From assembly GCA_963931925.1 (NCBI GenBank), contig OZ007569.1, positions 28,955,347 through 29,019,346 of the forward strand: DNA of 64,000 nt. The letters run 5' to 3'. The position numbers and the translations under genes are program-made. Origin of the DNA: Onchidella celtica. Its lineage: Eukaryota > Mollusca > Gastropoda > Systellommatophora > Onchidiidae. The notes below the pieces were generated by a model. It made no database searches. It saw only the letters and a program-made list of their open reading frames with translations, and was not told the origin of the DNA. This document shows positions 1-10,806 of the stretch, in pieces. Numbering within the stretch: the first letter of the stretch is position 1; every line of letters begins with the position of its first letter.

Positions 1-445
1 GAAATTTCTTTTAATCCGAAAGGTGTCTGTGATTCCTCCATAATCATTCTTTATTCTTTATAAATTTATGTCTGTTAACATGAAAAGGATTCCGAAAGAT
101 AGTGGAAGATTCTCTTTCATTTATGTGGCCAAAAGAGGGTGCGGTCTCAAAATTGTATTGCCTTTGAAGTGAAAGAAATAAAGTTTGACCATGGCCGTCT
201 ATTTGATGGGGACAGAGGGGAAAAAGGGAGACTGTATATTGTCGTTAAACGAGCCCATGAGCCACCCCCATTGAGGATACCATATAGAAAGGCGCCGCCT
301 GCAAGAGAGCAGCATGCCTTTTCTTTTCCTTTTACCAGTCATCCTCTCACACTCACACCCTTCCGTGGGCTATTATGAATGTGTCATATGTGAGGAGCCC
401 CACTAACCTCAAGGGAAGGCGCAGTGGACCAAATGGAGAAAACTG
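1..445. other. No feature recognised
   Basis: AT-rich sequence without a recognisable gene, splice-bounded exon or repeat. An open stretch at 139-378 has no recognisable protein character. Confidence 0.5.
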
Positions 446-822
446 TGATGAAACACAAATATCCATTTTTTTGACGATTTTTTTATTTTGGTTGATACTG
501 GAAGTTCAACCATTTTTCTGCATTCTGTGAGAATATTAGGTCTCAAATCAGCCTCTAAATATAATAAATATTGCTTTTAATGCCTTTAATTTTGCCTTTG
601 ACATCCAATATCACAGCAGCAACTCCCAATAACTTAAAAACCCTGATGAAACACAAATATCCATTTTATTGACGATTTTTTTGTTTTGGTCGATAGTGGA
701 AATTAACCATTTTTCTGCATTCTGTGAAAATATTAGGTCTCAAATCAGCCTCTAAATATGATAAATATTGCTTTTAATGCCTTTAATTTTGCCTTTGACA
801 TCCAATATCACAGCATTAACTC
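446..822. repeat. Tandem duplication, about 198-bp unit, two copies
   Basis: The first copy runs from 446 to 643 and the second from 644 to about 822. Both begin TGATGAAACACAAATATCCA and share long blocks such as the one ending TCAAATCAGCCTCTAAATAT, with only a few substitutions and small indels. The duplication looks recent. No coding potential is seen in it. Confidence 0.9.
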
Positions 823-3287
823 TTTATAACTTCAAAACGATCAAACCTATTGTCACAAAATTTTCGCAGGGCATGTATCTATACTATATATATTTGTGGA
901 CTTGAGATTTTTCGTTGCAAAAGGCTTCTGAACCACTCAACACTCAGACTCCAAATTTTATATGGTGTATCAGAATGGATGTAAGGGTGCACAGTTTTTA
1001 ATAGAAGTCTCAAATCGGTGTAGTTTTTTTTATCGGAAATTTATTGTTTCGCCATCATTTAGATCTATTTCGAGTCATGGTTCGCCATTTTAAGGTTTCG
1101 TTATCACTTCCTGCGATATGTTCACTATCAAACACACTAATCCGTGCGCAAATCATGCTGTTGTATGGGATGCGCAGGGTGTCAACTCACAAAGGCAGAG
1201 CAGTAAGACTTATTTAAAAACAAACAAACAAAAATAAAATAAACAAATAGGAACAGGCCAGATGAAGCAGGTCCATAATAACCACCCAGAACTGAAACCA
1301 ATATTCAAACCGATTTATCCCGGGGAGGGCCGTGGACCTCAGCTAGTCATTTATATTGGCATAGACCTGCAAATTTCAAAGCCGTAGGTTAATTACAAGT
1401 ACCCGCTGCTAGGGAGACAGTAAGGGAACCCATTTCGCCGAGCGCGAAAATCGCTCCTCCATCTTTAATGGCGATTTTCTCAGAAGTTGCATCCGTTTTT
1501 GACCAGGGGATAGGTGTCTTTAAACAGCCATAACTTTGCAATAAAAAGAAGCATTGCGATCATTTTTACACTAAATTAAAGATGAGATTTCATACTTTAT
1601 GGTCATATTCATAACTTTATTATTCAAAACTGAAAAAATGCGACTTCCGTGGAGGTTAGTGAGGCTCGCTCACATATATATGTCACACTGACTACAATAC
1701 ATGCACTAGCAGTACTTATCGAGCAGTTCAAATACGGAATACTCAGTACAACCGGTAGATCACCACCCACTGTTTTGGCAGATCATTCCGGCAACCTACA
1801 TATAGGCGCATCTCATTGTCATATGCATGCATATGCAAAAGAAAAAAATGGATTTCCATTGTTGGAGATGACATCAAGGGAGGTAATAAAGAAAACTTAC
1901 CAAGACATGTAAAAAAATTGCTCCTCCTTAACCCTCGTCCTGCGTTGAGTGAACTCGTCCACGTAATGCCCCGTGCGGGGATAGCCAGCGGCCAGTCAGC
2001 CGATCGTTTGCGTGTTGCCAATAACCTCGGCGGTCGGGTCAATTGGGTCCGTGTGAACACCTGTATCGCGTATACTTCAGGACGCAATAACAACAATAGT
2101 GGCGTATAAATCGTAAGGGATCCCTATGAGTATGATATTTGGATAAAGTACTTGTGATGGTATGCAGTAGGTTTTATTGTGAAATGGAAGGCCCCAAATC
2201 AAGAATTTTCTGCGTTTTTTTACATGCCGTTTAGCACGTTTTATCATTTTCCCAAGACCTCTGCGCTTTTTCTGTCCCTATGTCAGGCCATTCAGGTAAA
2301 CAAATTATTTTTTAAGCCATTCGCTTAATTTACTAACCACATGTATCGTGACATTGCCTTCTCCCTCCTCTACTATGTAAAGCATCCACTTACTATAATG
2401 TTAGTTTTAGCGAGAGATTTGATTTCCGGTTCCAGGTCGTAGAGCACATACATGTACTGAAACGCGGTTTAATCAAAGGAACACAGTATCTCTCTAATTA
2501 CCACATCAAATAAAGACAACGACCAACAACAAAGTCGGTCATTTTCTCCCAGTTTTCCCTGATGAAAAACCTACTGACAGACGCCTTTATGCAGCATGCC
2601 CTAACATTACATCAGAATTTATAATTGCAGACGTAGAACGGCGTCTCAAATACGCACATGGCCCCTTTCTTCTCATTTCACATGTAGACGACAACCAGCA
2701 TCAAAATTCAAAGTAAAAGTTTCCCCAAGATTTTCCCCAGTTCCAACTTCAGGCTGTCAGTACTATTACATGAGTATGACGAATAGTTGCGAATAGCTGC
2801 ATCGTAATAAACGTAATCGGACGATACCATTTTGTTAGATATAGTAGGGGTGACAGGATAGATAAACACGCGAAAATAGTGTGGAAAAAAAACGTGAAAA
2901 AACAACAACAACGACAGCCTTGGCAACCGAATAACCAAAGCGCAAGGCGCACCGTTGCTATACAAAAATGTGGCCTCCCGCAGGACCCGCGGTTAAGCGT
3001 GTCGGACAAAATAATGGCCTCCCGTGTCTGGCGTGTTGCGCGGGGAGGCCAATATAGTGGCCTCCCGCAGGACTAGGGTTAAGACTAGATTGAAACCAGT
3101 GAAAATTGTGATTAAAGCCATTTGCTCTTTATCCAAAATACTTATAATACAAAATACAGTAGTCATTCCCCTGAATTTCAGCTTGAGCAGATTTTTCTCT
3201 ATTTACATTTTAGATGTATGCATTGTGCATGTCATATCTGGGGCATTTATTTTGTATCTTTAAGATGCCTTTCATTTCCTTTTTCAG
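823..3287. other. Long stretch without recognised gene
   Basis: No supported exon is seen. A short direct repeat GTGGCCTCCCGCAGGAC occurs at about 2970-2986 and 3057-3073, with a related TGGCCTCCCG at 3014 and an inverted GGGGAGGCC near 3042. The stretch at 1960-2060 is more GC-rich than its surroundings, but the overlapping open frames on both strands show no family resemblance. Confidence 0.5.
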
Positions 3288-3568
3288 GTGCCCTTGTCGT
3301 CGGTACAATGAATCTATTTTGGGGCACTGGCTGTCACATCAGCAATCTGATACGCCTGCGACATGCTTCAGGAATGTCGGGATTCACACTTAGTCTTCAT
3401 GTCTTGGGCTCATTTCTCCACTGTCTGTTGTGGGGGTTTGTGCTGGTGTGCTATATTGGCTTTCTAGATGAAACATTATACGGTCTTGACCAAAAACCAG
3501 CACTGGCTGCTAATACTGGTCAAGGTTTGGACAACAGATTACAGAAAAGAGGGATGAGTGACATCTGA
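3288..3568 (+). CDS. Candidate terminal exon of a membrane protein
   Basis: A pyrimidine-rich tract ending TTTTTCAG at 3287 gives a good splice acceptor. The frame then stays open for about 92 codons to TGA at 3566-3568. The first two bases would complete a split codon. The encoded end contains two hydrophobic stretches, ALVVGTMNLFWGTG and a stronger one around FLHCLLWGFVLVCYIGFL, followed by a polar tail ending RGMSDI. This is the pattern expected for the last exon of a multipass membrane protein with a short cytoplasmic or luminal tail. I do not recognise the family. No upstream exon was identified with confidence and no clear AATAAA is visible before the SINE that begins about 190 bp downstream. 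It may be a real 3' exon or a chance open frame; the acceptor plus membrane pattern favours the former. Confidence 0.4.
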
Positions 3569-3759
3569 AATGTCAGAAAATTTTGGTAGTAGAGTACCAA
3601 GAAAGGTTACCCATACATGTCAGCTGTTTAATTGTTATTAATCAAAATGCATGTGTTAGATACGATGTGTGATATGCCAAATGTAATATATGAATTCTTG
3701 ATCTAGATATCTAGCATACCCTCAGTTTGTAAACCAGGAACTTCTCAGGGCCTGTCCAG

Positions 3760-4165
3760 AGAACCACCTCAGCTGTCCCAGCACAAAGGGAATCCCGGTC
3801 GGTGCAGGCATTTTAGAATTATGGGATGTTTTTCATATTTTCTTGTCCCTGATCCTATGGTAGGTGAGATCGAGCACCTAGTCTTTTCGGAAAAGGACAA
3901 AAAACTCAGAGACCCTTGTGCACATTGGGCACGTCAAACATATATATTGGCAGTTGGAAATCGAAAAGAGCAGGCTGAACAAGCCGCTGTCCGGGCAAAA
4001 TTAAATAAGAATTATCCCTACCACTCCCTCCCCTGTCCCCTTCATCCTTCCCCCCCCCAAAAATGCTGACTGGCACTGCACTGTGGCAACGACGTGTCTA
4101 CTCCAGTTGTAACTGGCCTGCAATGTCATAAAGGCAAATTTCCCAAATGAGATGAAAGAAGTATG
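3760..4165 (+). mobile_element. tRNA-derived SINE, 3'-tail type A, degraded head
   Basis: This copy shares its body with those at 19731, 29036, 49440 and 58453: GGTGCAGGCA, TGTCCCTGATCCTA, GATCGAGCACCTAGTCTT and GAGCAGGCTGAACAAGCCGC. The tRNA-like head at 3760-3805 is badly decayed. The 3' tail has the AACGACGTGTCTACTCCAG and AAAGGCAAATTTCCCAAATG blocks that define tail type A. An open frame at 3821-4069 is SINE sequence, not a gene. Confidence 0.85.
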
Positions 4166-5618
4166 CAAAAAAAAAAAATAGAAATGACTTTAAATAATTT
4201 GAAGACCTACATGAAAGCTGCCATTTCACACTCAAATCTACTTCAGACACCCTCCAAAAAACATTTTCATGAAAAAAAAAAAAATGATTACCTTTCAGAT
4301 GGCAAAAAAATTTAAGAAAATGAAAAAACAGCCAAGAATGTAATTTTTACATGAAAATTCAGTGTCATCGCAGTTTAATTCAGTAAAAACTAAACAGAAA
4401 GTAAAACCTTAAGCCTAGGTTGTCATAGCAGTGGCTTTTTGGACCCAATTATCATGGTCCAAATGGCCTTTTTTTTAACTATAGGTATGTAACAGGCAAT
4501 ATGGGACAAGTCAATAGCGAGTGATGCCGGCGGATATGGTACGTTAATGTTAAAGTGGATGTTGTGTACAGTGATTGGGCTTCACATTATTCATATGGCC
4601 CCCAAACAAATGTAACGTATCTCGTATTCTGGCTGGTGAAAACTCCCATGGCCATCCCTGTTGAAGTTTCCCACATTGGAAATATTTTTCTTTTTTATGG
4701 AGATATAGTTCTATTTGAGTTTAAAAACTGAAGAGAGAATGTCAAATTTCTTCCAAAAGAAATGGAACAAACTCTTCAAAAATTTAGGAATATATCTGAA
4801 TTTTACAACTGCTTATTTTTCATCTACTTAAAAGCCTTTGGCTTATTCGTAAAAGGCAGGAAGAAGATTATGACGTTGTATCATTCATTTTAGTAAATCT
4901 ACCATGGTTAGGAGTTTTTGGGTTTTTTTTTTTTTTAATGTTTTTTTTTTTGTTGTAATTTCACAGTGTTACATGATATTTTGCATTTAAAAATATACCA
5001 TTGTATTTTACTGATTGCACCATAGATTAATGACACACAAAATATGCTCTAACCTTTTGAGAATAGATCATATCATTAATTTTGTCGAGTAGTCTCCCAT
5101 ATAAACAGTTGCCACCCCTGGTAATCAAATTTTCCAACACATCCGTTCTTCTTTTGTGAAATTTAGAAGCTCTGAATATGGAACGTAAATTAAGTACCCA
5201 AATAGACTGTGATAGGTGCAAAGTGGCCATTATCGTGCCGACGTGCCATGCAGCACAAACTCAAACTTACTGGTAGTTTTCCCAAAACAAAACCAGCTTA
5301 ACATAAATTAGATGAATATTTGAGTCTACTTTATTTTGAACAAGTAATGCAATGTCTTGAGGCCCATGCAATGCCTTTTTTTTTTTGTATACTTGTTTGG
5401 AGTGGTGTGTGAAGTGATAGAGCAATTTGGATTTAATTTAGGTATGTCTTCAGTTTAGATAGTTTTGTCTGTAAATATGGTGCGTTTGCATCGAAGTCAT
5501 GGTGGATCACTTTCTGCTATCCATATTGATCTAACACATATTAAATTGGAGCAATGATGGGTCTTGCAAGGGAAACAGTTTTATAATTTCTATCACTATT
5601 AATGTACTGTTATTTTGA
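4166..5618. other. AT-rich spacer
   Basis: Poly-A and poly-T runs and AT-rich unique sequence. No exon, RNA gene or repeat family is recognised. Confidence 0.5.
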
Positions 5619-5622
5619 TTAA

Positions 5623-5830
5623 CCCTATTACTGCTGTATACACATATCCCCAGTGCTAAGGAGTTTTTAAAGAATTATGGTGGTATAGTAAAATGGCTGT
5701 AACTCTTTGGAATAAAGTTTTAGCCCATAATAACTATACATTTGTGGACATTAAATTGGATGAGGATTGTGAAAAAAAAATTTGAACCGTCATAATTGAT
5801 AGATAAAATCGGTTAAAAGCAGTAATAGGG
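5623..5830. mobile_element. piggyBac-like MITE
   Basis: A 208-bp element with perfect 12-bp terminal inverted repeats, CCCTATTACTGC at the left and GCAGTAATAGGG at the right. It is bounded on the left by TTAA (5619-5622) and on the right by TTGA (5831-5834), a one-base variant of TTAA. CCC...GGG termini inside a TTAA target duplication are the signature of the piggyBac superfamily. There is no transposase; the copy is non-autonomous. Confidence 0.7.
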
Positions 5831-5834
5831 TTGA

Positions 5835-7410
5835 GAATTCCCCACCAACTTTCGTTGATCGTTGGCAACTGTTATAATGGATGTTGCTTTGAACAATTTG
5901 AAATTTGGGACTGCAAAGACATAATGATTTTCTGTTGATAATTCCATTTCCAGCATCAGGAGATGCATTATTTTATCAGACACTGTATGTGAAAACTCTG
6001 TGATGGAATAGGTATATGCCTTTCTTGAGAACTGGTAGGTAAACTCATATTTAACCAGTTTTGGACCATCTCGAGTTAATTTTTTCTCAAGCTAAAATGT
6101 TTTAACAATCAACAGTTTCAGTTTTTGGCAAATTCTGTCTGTGAATTGTCAAAAGAAGGTTTTGATACAGCTTTTGCCAGTAGAATTGGCACAATAAATC
6201 TTGAAATGTTGTTTTCCAACTGTCAAATCACAAAAATTGCCTTGGTGTCAAGAGATTTAGATAGCTAAATGTTAAATTTTGTATAGACTATAAAATACAG
6301 TGGAAATTTGAATTGATACCAAAGAGAGATTGTGCTATACATACAGTGTATAAGTTAAATTCTGCAAAATTTGCCAGCTGATGGGCTGCCAGTGATACCA
6401 AAGTTCCATGTTCATTTTAGACCATATCATTTTTGTCATCAGTTTCATCATTTTTTTGTACATTGTATCGAATATGAATGTGCACCACTGAAGGGTTAGT
6501 AATTTCATAAATTTAAAGAGGCTTCCCATAATAAGCTTGGCACTCATATAAAATTTATGCACAGCACTGATTTCTCGCATTTCTCATTTCTCTTGGTGCT
6601 CGAAGTGATTACTTGTTGGTGTGATATGTTTTTTTTTTTTCCTTTGTTGTGTTTTAAGGACGAATTTTATTTCAAATTAAGAAAAAAGTGAAATTTGGCC
6701 TGATTGACTTCAGTTAAGAAGAAAAAAGTAAAGTTTTGCAGTTTTGTTGAGGATTTAGTGTAGCTTTAAATTTTCTGCCTGTTGATATTGACATGGATTT
6801 TATGATTGCAAATTCATAATTGCGATATTTTCCTTTTGTTTTTTTTTCCCTTCTGTTAGTAGGACTCTTAACCTAGAGAGTTGCTGGAGATATCCTTGAT
6901 GAAGCTTGAAGCATTTTGAAATTTTCTGCAGGTGTGATTTCCCATATACATGTATCTGTGAAAATGAGAGCCTTAGCAACAGGAAAGGAAAACTGGGTAA
7001 GAAAATTAGTAGTCTGGTACAAATAGTATCAAGATCAATCAATATTATTAAGTTAAAATCAAAGTTCATGAAAATTGAAGAGACAGCGTGTATGTGTTTG
7101 AAATAAAAGAATTGCTTGTTCAAAATTATGACACCATTATTTACCATATTTGTGCATATTTTTATTAAATTATTTTTTCATGACATTTGGCTTGGCATTC
7201 TGGTCTGTTATCAGTAGTGCCAAAAGGCATTTTGAGTTGGATTGATTGTGAGATTGATATTCTTAAATAGTTTATGATAATCTGTGGTTTTGTACATTGT
7301 TCAAATTCTGTGGTAGATGACCTGTGATAAAATTTCACCATTCCACCCGCACTGGATTCTGATGTTGTCACTTGATACAGGCACTTTGACCTGTAGTGCA
7401 ATTGCTAGAT
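5835..7410. other. AT-rich spacer
   Basis: No supported gene or repeat. The short open frames here have low-complexity AT-driven composition. Confidence 0.5.
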
Positions 7411-7480
7411 TAGCTGGCTTAATGGCTCAGCGGTTAGAGCATTTAATCTGAGTGTGAGAAGTCTAAGGTTTGAACCCTGC
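7411..7480 (+). mobile_element. tRNA-like SINE head, second family
   Basis: GGCTCAGCGGTTAGAGC resembles a pol III A box and D arm, and GGTTTGAACCC about 35 bases later resembles a B box and T arm. The spacing is that of a tRNA. The anticodon arm does not pair well, and unrelated sequence follows directly, so this looks like the head of a tRNA-derived SINE rather than a functional tRNA gene. It differs from the main SINE family of the window. Confidence 0.5.
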
Positions 7481-9705
7481 TTATATTTCACATTCTTTTA
7501 AGGCACCCATTTATTGGTGACTTTGGGCGAGGGGGCTTTCAAAGTGCCATTTCTGAACAGTGGAAGGTCCTTGTTTTGAAAAGATACATAAAACCACATC
7601 AAATTAAAACAAATTTCCATGATGTAGGTGTACTTGGTTTTCCTGGAATAATGTGCCAAAGTAGACTGCAGGCTCTAGTGCAGTATGCTATCCACTCCAT
7701 ACCACCCTGGAAGTCACGAGTTCCCAAATTTATTTCCAGTGTTCTCCTTTATGAAATTTTAGATCTTCTGTCGACACCTCCACCCTCCTTCCCGCCCCCC
7801 TTACCCCCACCCCCACCACTCCAAGCGATAAGCAAATCAGTAAATCAATAAAATAATAGTAAATACTTGCTTTTTTTAGCTTATAACTTTAGAATGAAAT
7901 ACGCTCATATAGAACACGATGTAGAACACATCTAATCCACCCTCATGATCACTTCTAAATGTGAAAATGAGTCACAACATGCATCAATCGTTATTTTCTT
8001 TTTGTCCATTTCTTCCCAAAAAAAGCTTAGTTGCCGTGCCCCCCCCCCCCCCCATTCTAATCTGGCCCCCTTTTTTTTTTTCGACCCATTGGATTGTTTT
8101 ATGTACCTCTTGGGAGGTCATGTATCAACCACTTTCTGGACCTTCGGTTTGAGGTTTACTTGGGAAAAGAGAAACCATAAGAGAGAAACTGCCTGTAGAA
8201 TGGGATGCATAAGTTAGTTCAGTACCAAGAGTTTTTTTTTTTTTATCCTGTTCCTCAAGTGCACTTTCCAGTGTATTTTTGGGTGTACATGTAATTCAGA
8301 AATAAAGCACTGAGTATAACAGTACCGCAATAAATATGAAATATTTATCAAACACTAATCATGTTTATATATATGTTGGCCCTGTCGTGGAACTTCACAA
8401 ATGCAAAGGATCAAATTTTACAAAACAAGAAAAAAAAAACAGCTATTTTACATGGAAATGTAGTCTATATTATATAATTATATAATATTAAATTGTAGCT
8501 AAACATTTGAAATACATGCTTTCCACTCCCCCTTTAGTAATAGAAAAATTGAAATTCCTTCAAGGTGCTTTTATAGAATATATTTGGCCAGAAAAAGTTA
8601 TCATTTTCACTTGAGGGAATACACTTGTGAGGGTTCAGGATTAGGGCCAGCGATATAAGAAAGGGTGTGACCCGAGACACGGGATACCGAGATGAATCAA
8701 TTCGTCAATTCCGTCGACTTGCGCACGTGTCATCCATGTCAACAATGCAACAATTCGCACCGCACCGCTTCATAATTGAACGAAAAAGAGTAGTAGGCTA
8801 CTCACCTTAATATTCATACGCGTGCAATCTGCATCTGACTGAGAAGGAATGGTTCGTCTCGGTGCCGTGTTCTGTGTCTCTGGTGTGACAGTCTTTGAGT
8901 ACAAGACAAACACAAAATAATATTATATACACGAAGAAAATTAAAAACAAATACAATGTTTAATGATGCTCAAGAATTTTATTTCTGAAGAGGTTAGAAC
9001 GAAAGTTTCTTCACACACACCAGAGCGAGGCTTCTTGAACCTCTCTTTAGATTTTGGCGCTCTAACTAAGAGCGACTGGAATTACATGTATTTTATTACG
9101 TATTAATAACAACATCGACTCGAAAGAGCTTGGACATTTTGGAAACGCTTGCCTCAGACCAACCAATATGGCGCAACCTAATAAAAAAAAAAGGAGGGGC
9201 AGGGGCAAAGTCAGCTGAACAACACCCCAGGGCAAGCCGCTGACAGCAAAAGAGCAGTGCGGAAAGCACGAGAAGCATCTTGGTTCGAAGACTAGGAAAA
9301 AAGCTGAAAATCCCATTGTCGGGAAATCGAAAAAAAAAAAAAAAGGCCATATGACAACTGAGTGTGAAGTGAACCCTGTACAGTACTTGTGTCATGAACT
9401 GACTAGGCCTGTATGTGTGTAATATGATGTAGAACGTGAAAAAAAAAATATAGGCTATTCATATTAATGGACCAAACTGCTGGAAAAAGATTAATGTGGT
9501 TTGAATAGGAGAGAGAGAGAGAGACTCATAAAGATGGCAATAGATATACTTTGGATTAGATATGGAAGAAAGGAGATGCCTATTCTGAGATAACGAACAG
9601 CGAAAATTCAGGTTAATTTAACAAAAAATTCAGAATTTACAAACACAACAAAATCAAACATGAAACAAGCGTGTAATAATAGAAAGTGAGTGCATTGACA
9701 GAAGA
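7481..9705. other. Spacer without recognised gene
   Basis: Contains poly-C at 8040-8055 and several poly-T or poly-A runs. A less AT-rich patch at 8640-8900 has mixed complexity but no frame or splice pair that I can support. Confidence 0.45.
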
Positions 9706-10015
9706 CAGTGGCGTAGCGTGAGTTGCCAGCGCTCGGGCAAGACAAGTACATGTATTGCGCCTTCAGAGCCGTGGGCTGTTACTATTATAGTGTTTGGACG
9801 TAGCAAAGTTTATTTGCCCCGTCATGCTGAAAAGCTGTGCAGAACGTTCTGACATTCGGAGATTTTCTGTGCAAGGCGGACCGCGCGCTATTGTTTATTT
9901 ATTATTTCTAAATTTACTATCTTTTTCTTATGAAATGTTGCACCCCTAAAGAATCTTGCGCTCCGGGGCAACCGCCCCTGTGCCCCCCCCCCCCCACCTT
10001 CGCGCTACGCCACTG
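9706..10015. mobile_element. hAT-like MITE
   Basis: A 310-bp element. The termini are inverted repeats: CAGTGGCGTAGCG at 9706 and CGCTACGCCACTG ending at 10015. Flanking 8-mers ACAGAAGA (9698-9705) and TCAGAACA (10016-10023) match at 6 of 8 positions, as expected for an ageing 8-bp hAT target duplication. CAGTGGCG termini are typical of hAT. No transposase is encoded. Confidence 0.8.
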
Positions 10016-10494
10016 TCAGAACAGACCTAGAATCTATTATTATTATTATCATTTTATAGGAAGTTGAAACAGGGAGAACAGACAAATTGTATGTCATGTC
10101 TATCCGATTGATAAAACAAAAGTCATTCTCTGTATGCTGGGGATAGATGTAACGTTGGAAAAAATTATACCGTTGGTTGGAGGAACCAAGTGCGTCCAAC
10201 ATCCTTGATCTTGCTTTTTAGAAATACATGTACCACCTTGTAGTGACACGCCCTTCTGTTTTTCCGACTTCCCGAAACGATAATCGCGCACTTGCTTTGG
10301 TTTTAAAGGGTATCAGATCGAGCCGCTACTCTTTCAAAATTTTCATCTCTTTTTTCTCTTCTTGCGCTGAAATTGTCAACAAAAGGAGTTACTGCTGGAA
10401 TAGGGGAATGATGAAATAATATTTATGATATTTCTGGCACCAAAAGAGTGAAGAGGGCAGGTTGGTGTTCACTTGCTTCAGAAAGTTGAATGAT
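10016..10494. other. Spacer downstream of the minus-strand gene
   Basis: No gene is recognised. A short ATT/ATC tract lies at 10036-10050. Confidence 0.5.
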
Positions 10495-10500
10495 TTTATT
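10495..10500 (-). promoter_or_regulatory. Polyadenylation signal AATAAA
   Basis: TTTATT on the plus strand reads AATAAA on the minus strand, about 307 bases downstream of the stop codon at 10807. It gives the neighbouring minus-strand gene a plausible 3' UTR and end. Confidence 0.5.
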
Positions 10501-10806
10501 GTGGCGAATGATTTGAACCAGGATAGAGACTATGAGCCGAGACACAGTGGCTTCGGTTTCGTTTCACTTTCGGCTCGTTTTCGGTAGTTTTACCGAATGG
10601 CGTTAGTCTCGTCTTGTCGAAAAGCCGAGGGGATGTCAAAAACCCCCCATAGCGCCTGTTAGGGCTCATGCATTGCGTTTCTGCCTCCCTCTCGTTTCGT
10701 TTTTCATCGAAACTGACGTCTTTCGGCAAAAGTGCGAAAGCGCAACGAAACCGAAGCTGTATCTGGGAGGAAAGGGAGCTGTGGTACATCGTTTGAACTG
10801 ATTAAG

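Noticed and set aside
8780..8860. Possible minus-strand first exon ending ATTAAG|GTGAGTAG near 8805
   Set aside because: The donor is good and an ATG precedes it, but only four codons would be coded and no following exon could be identified.
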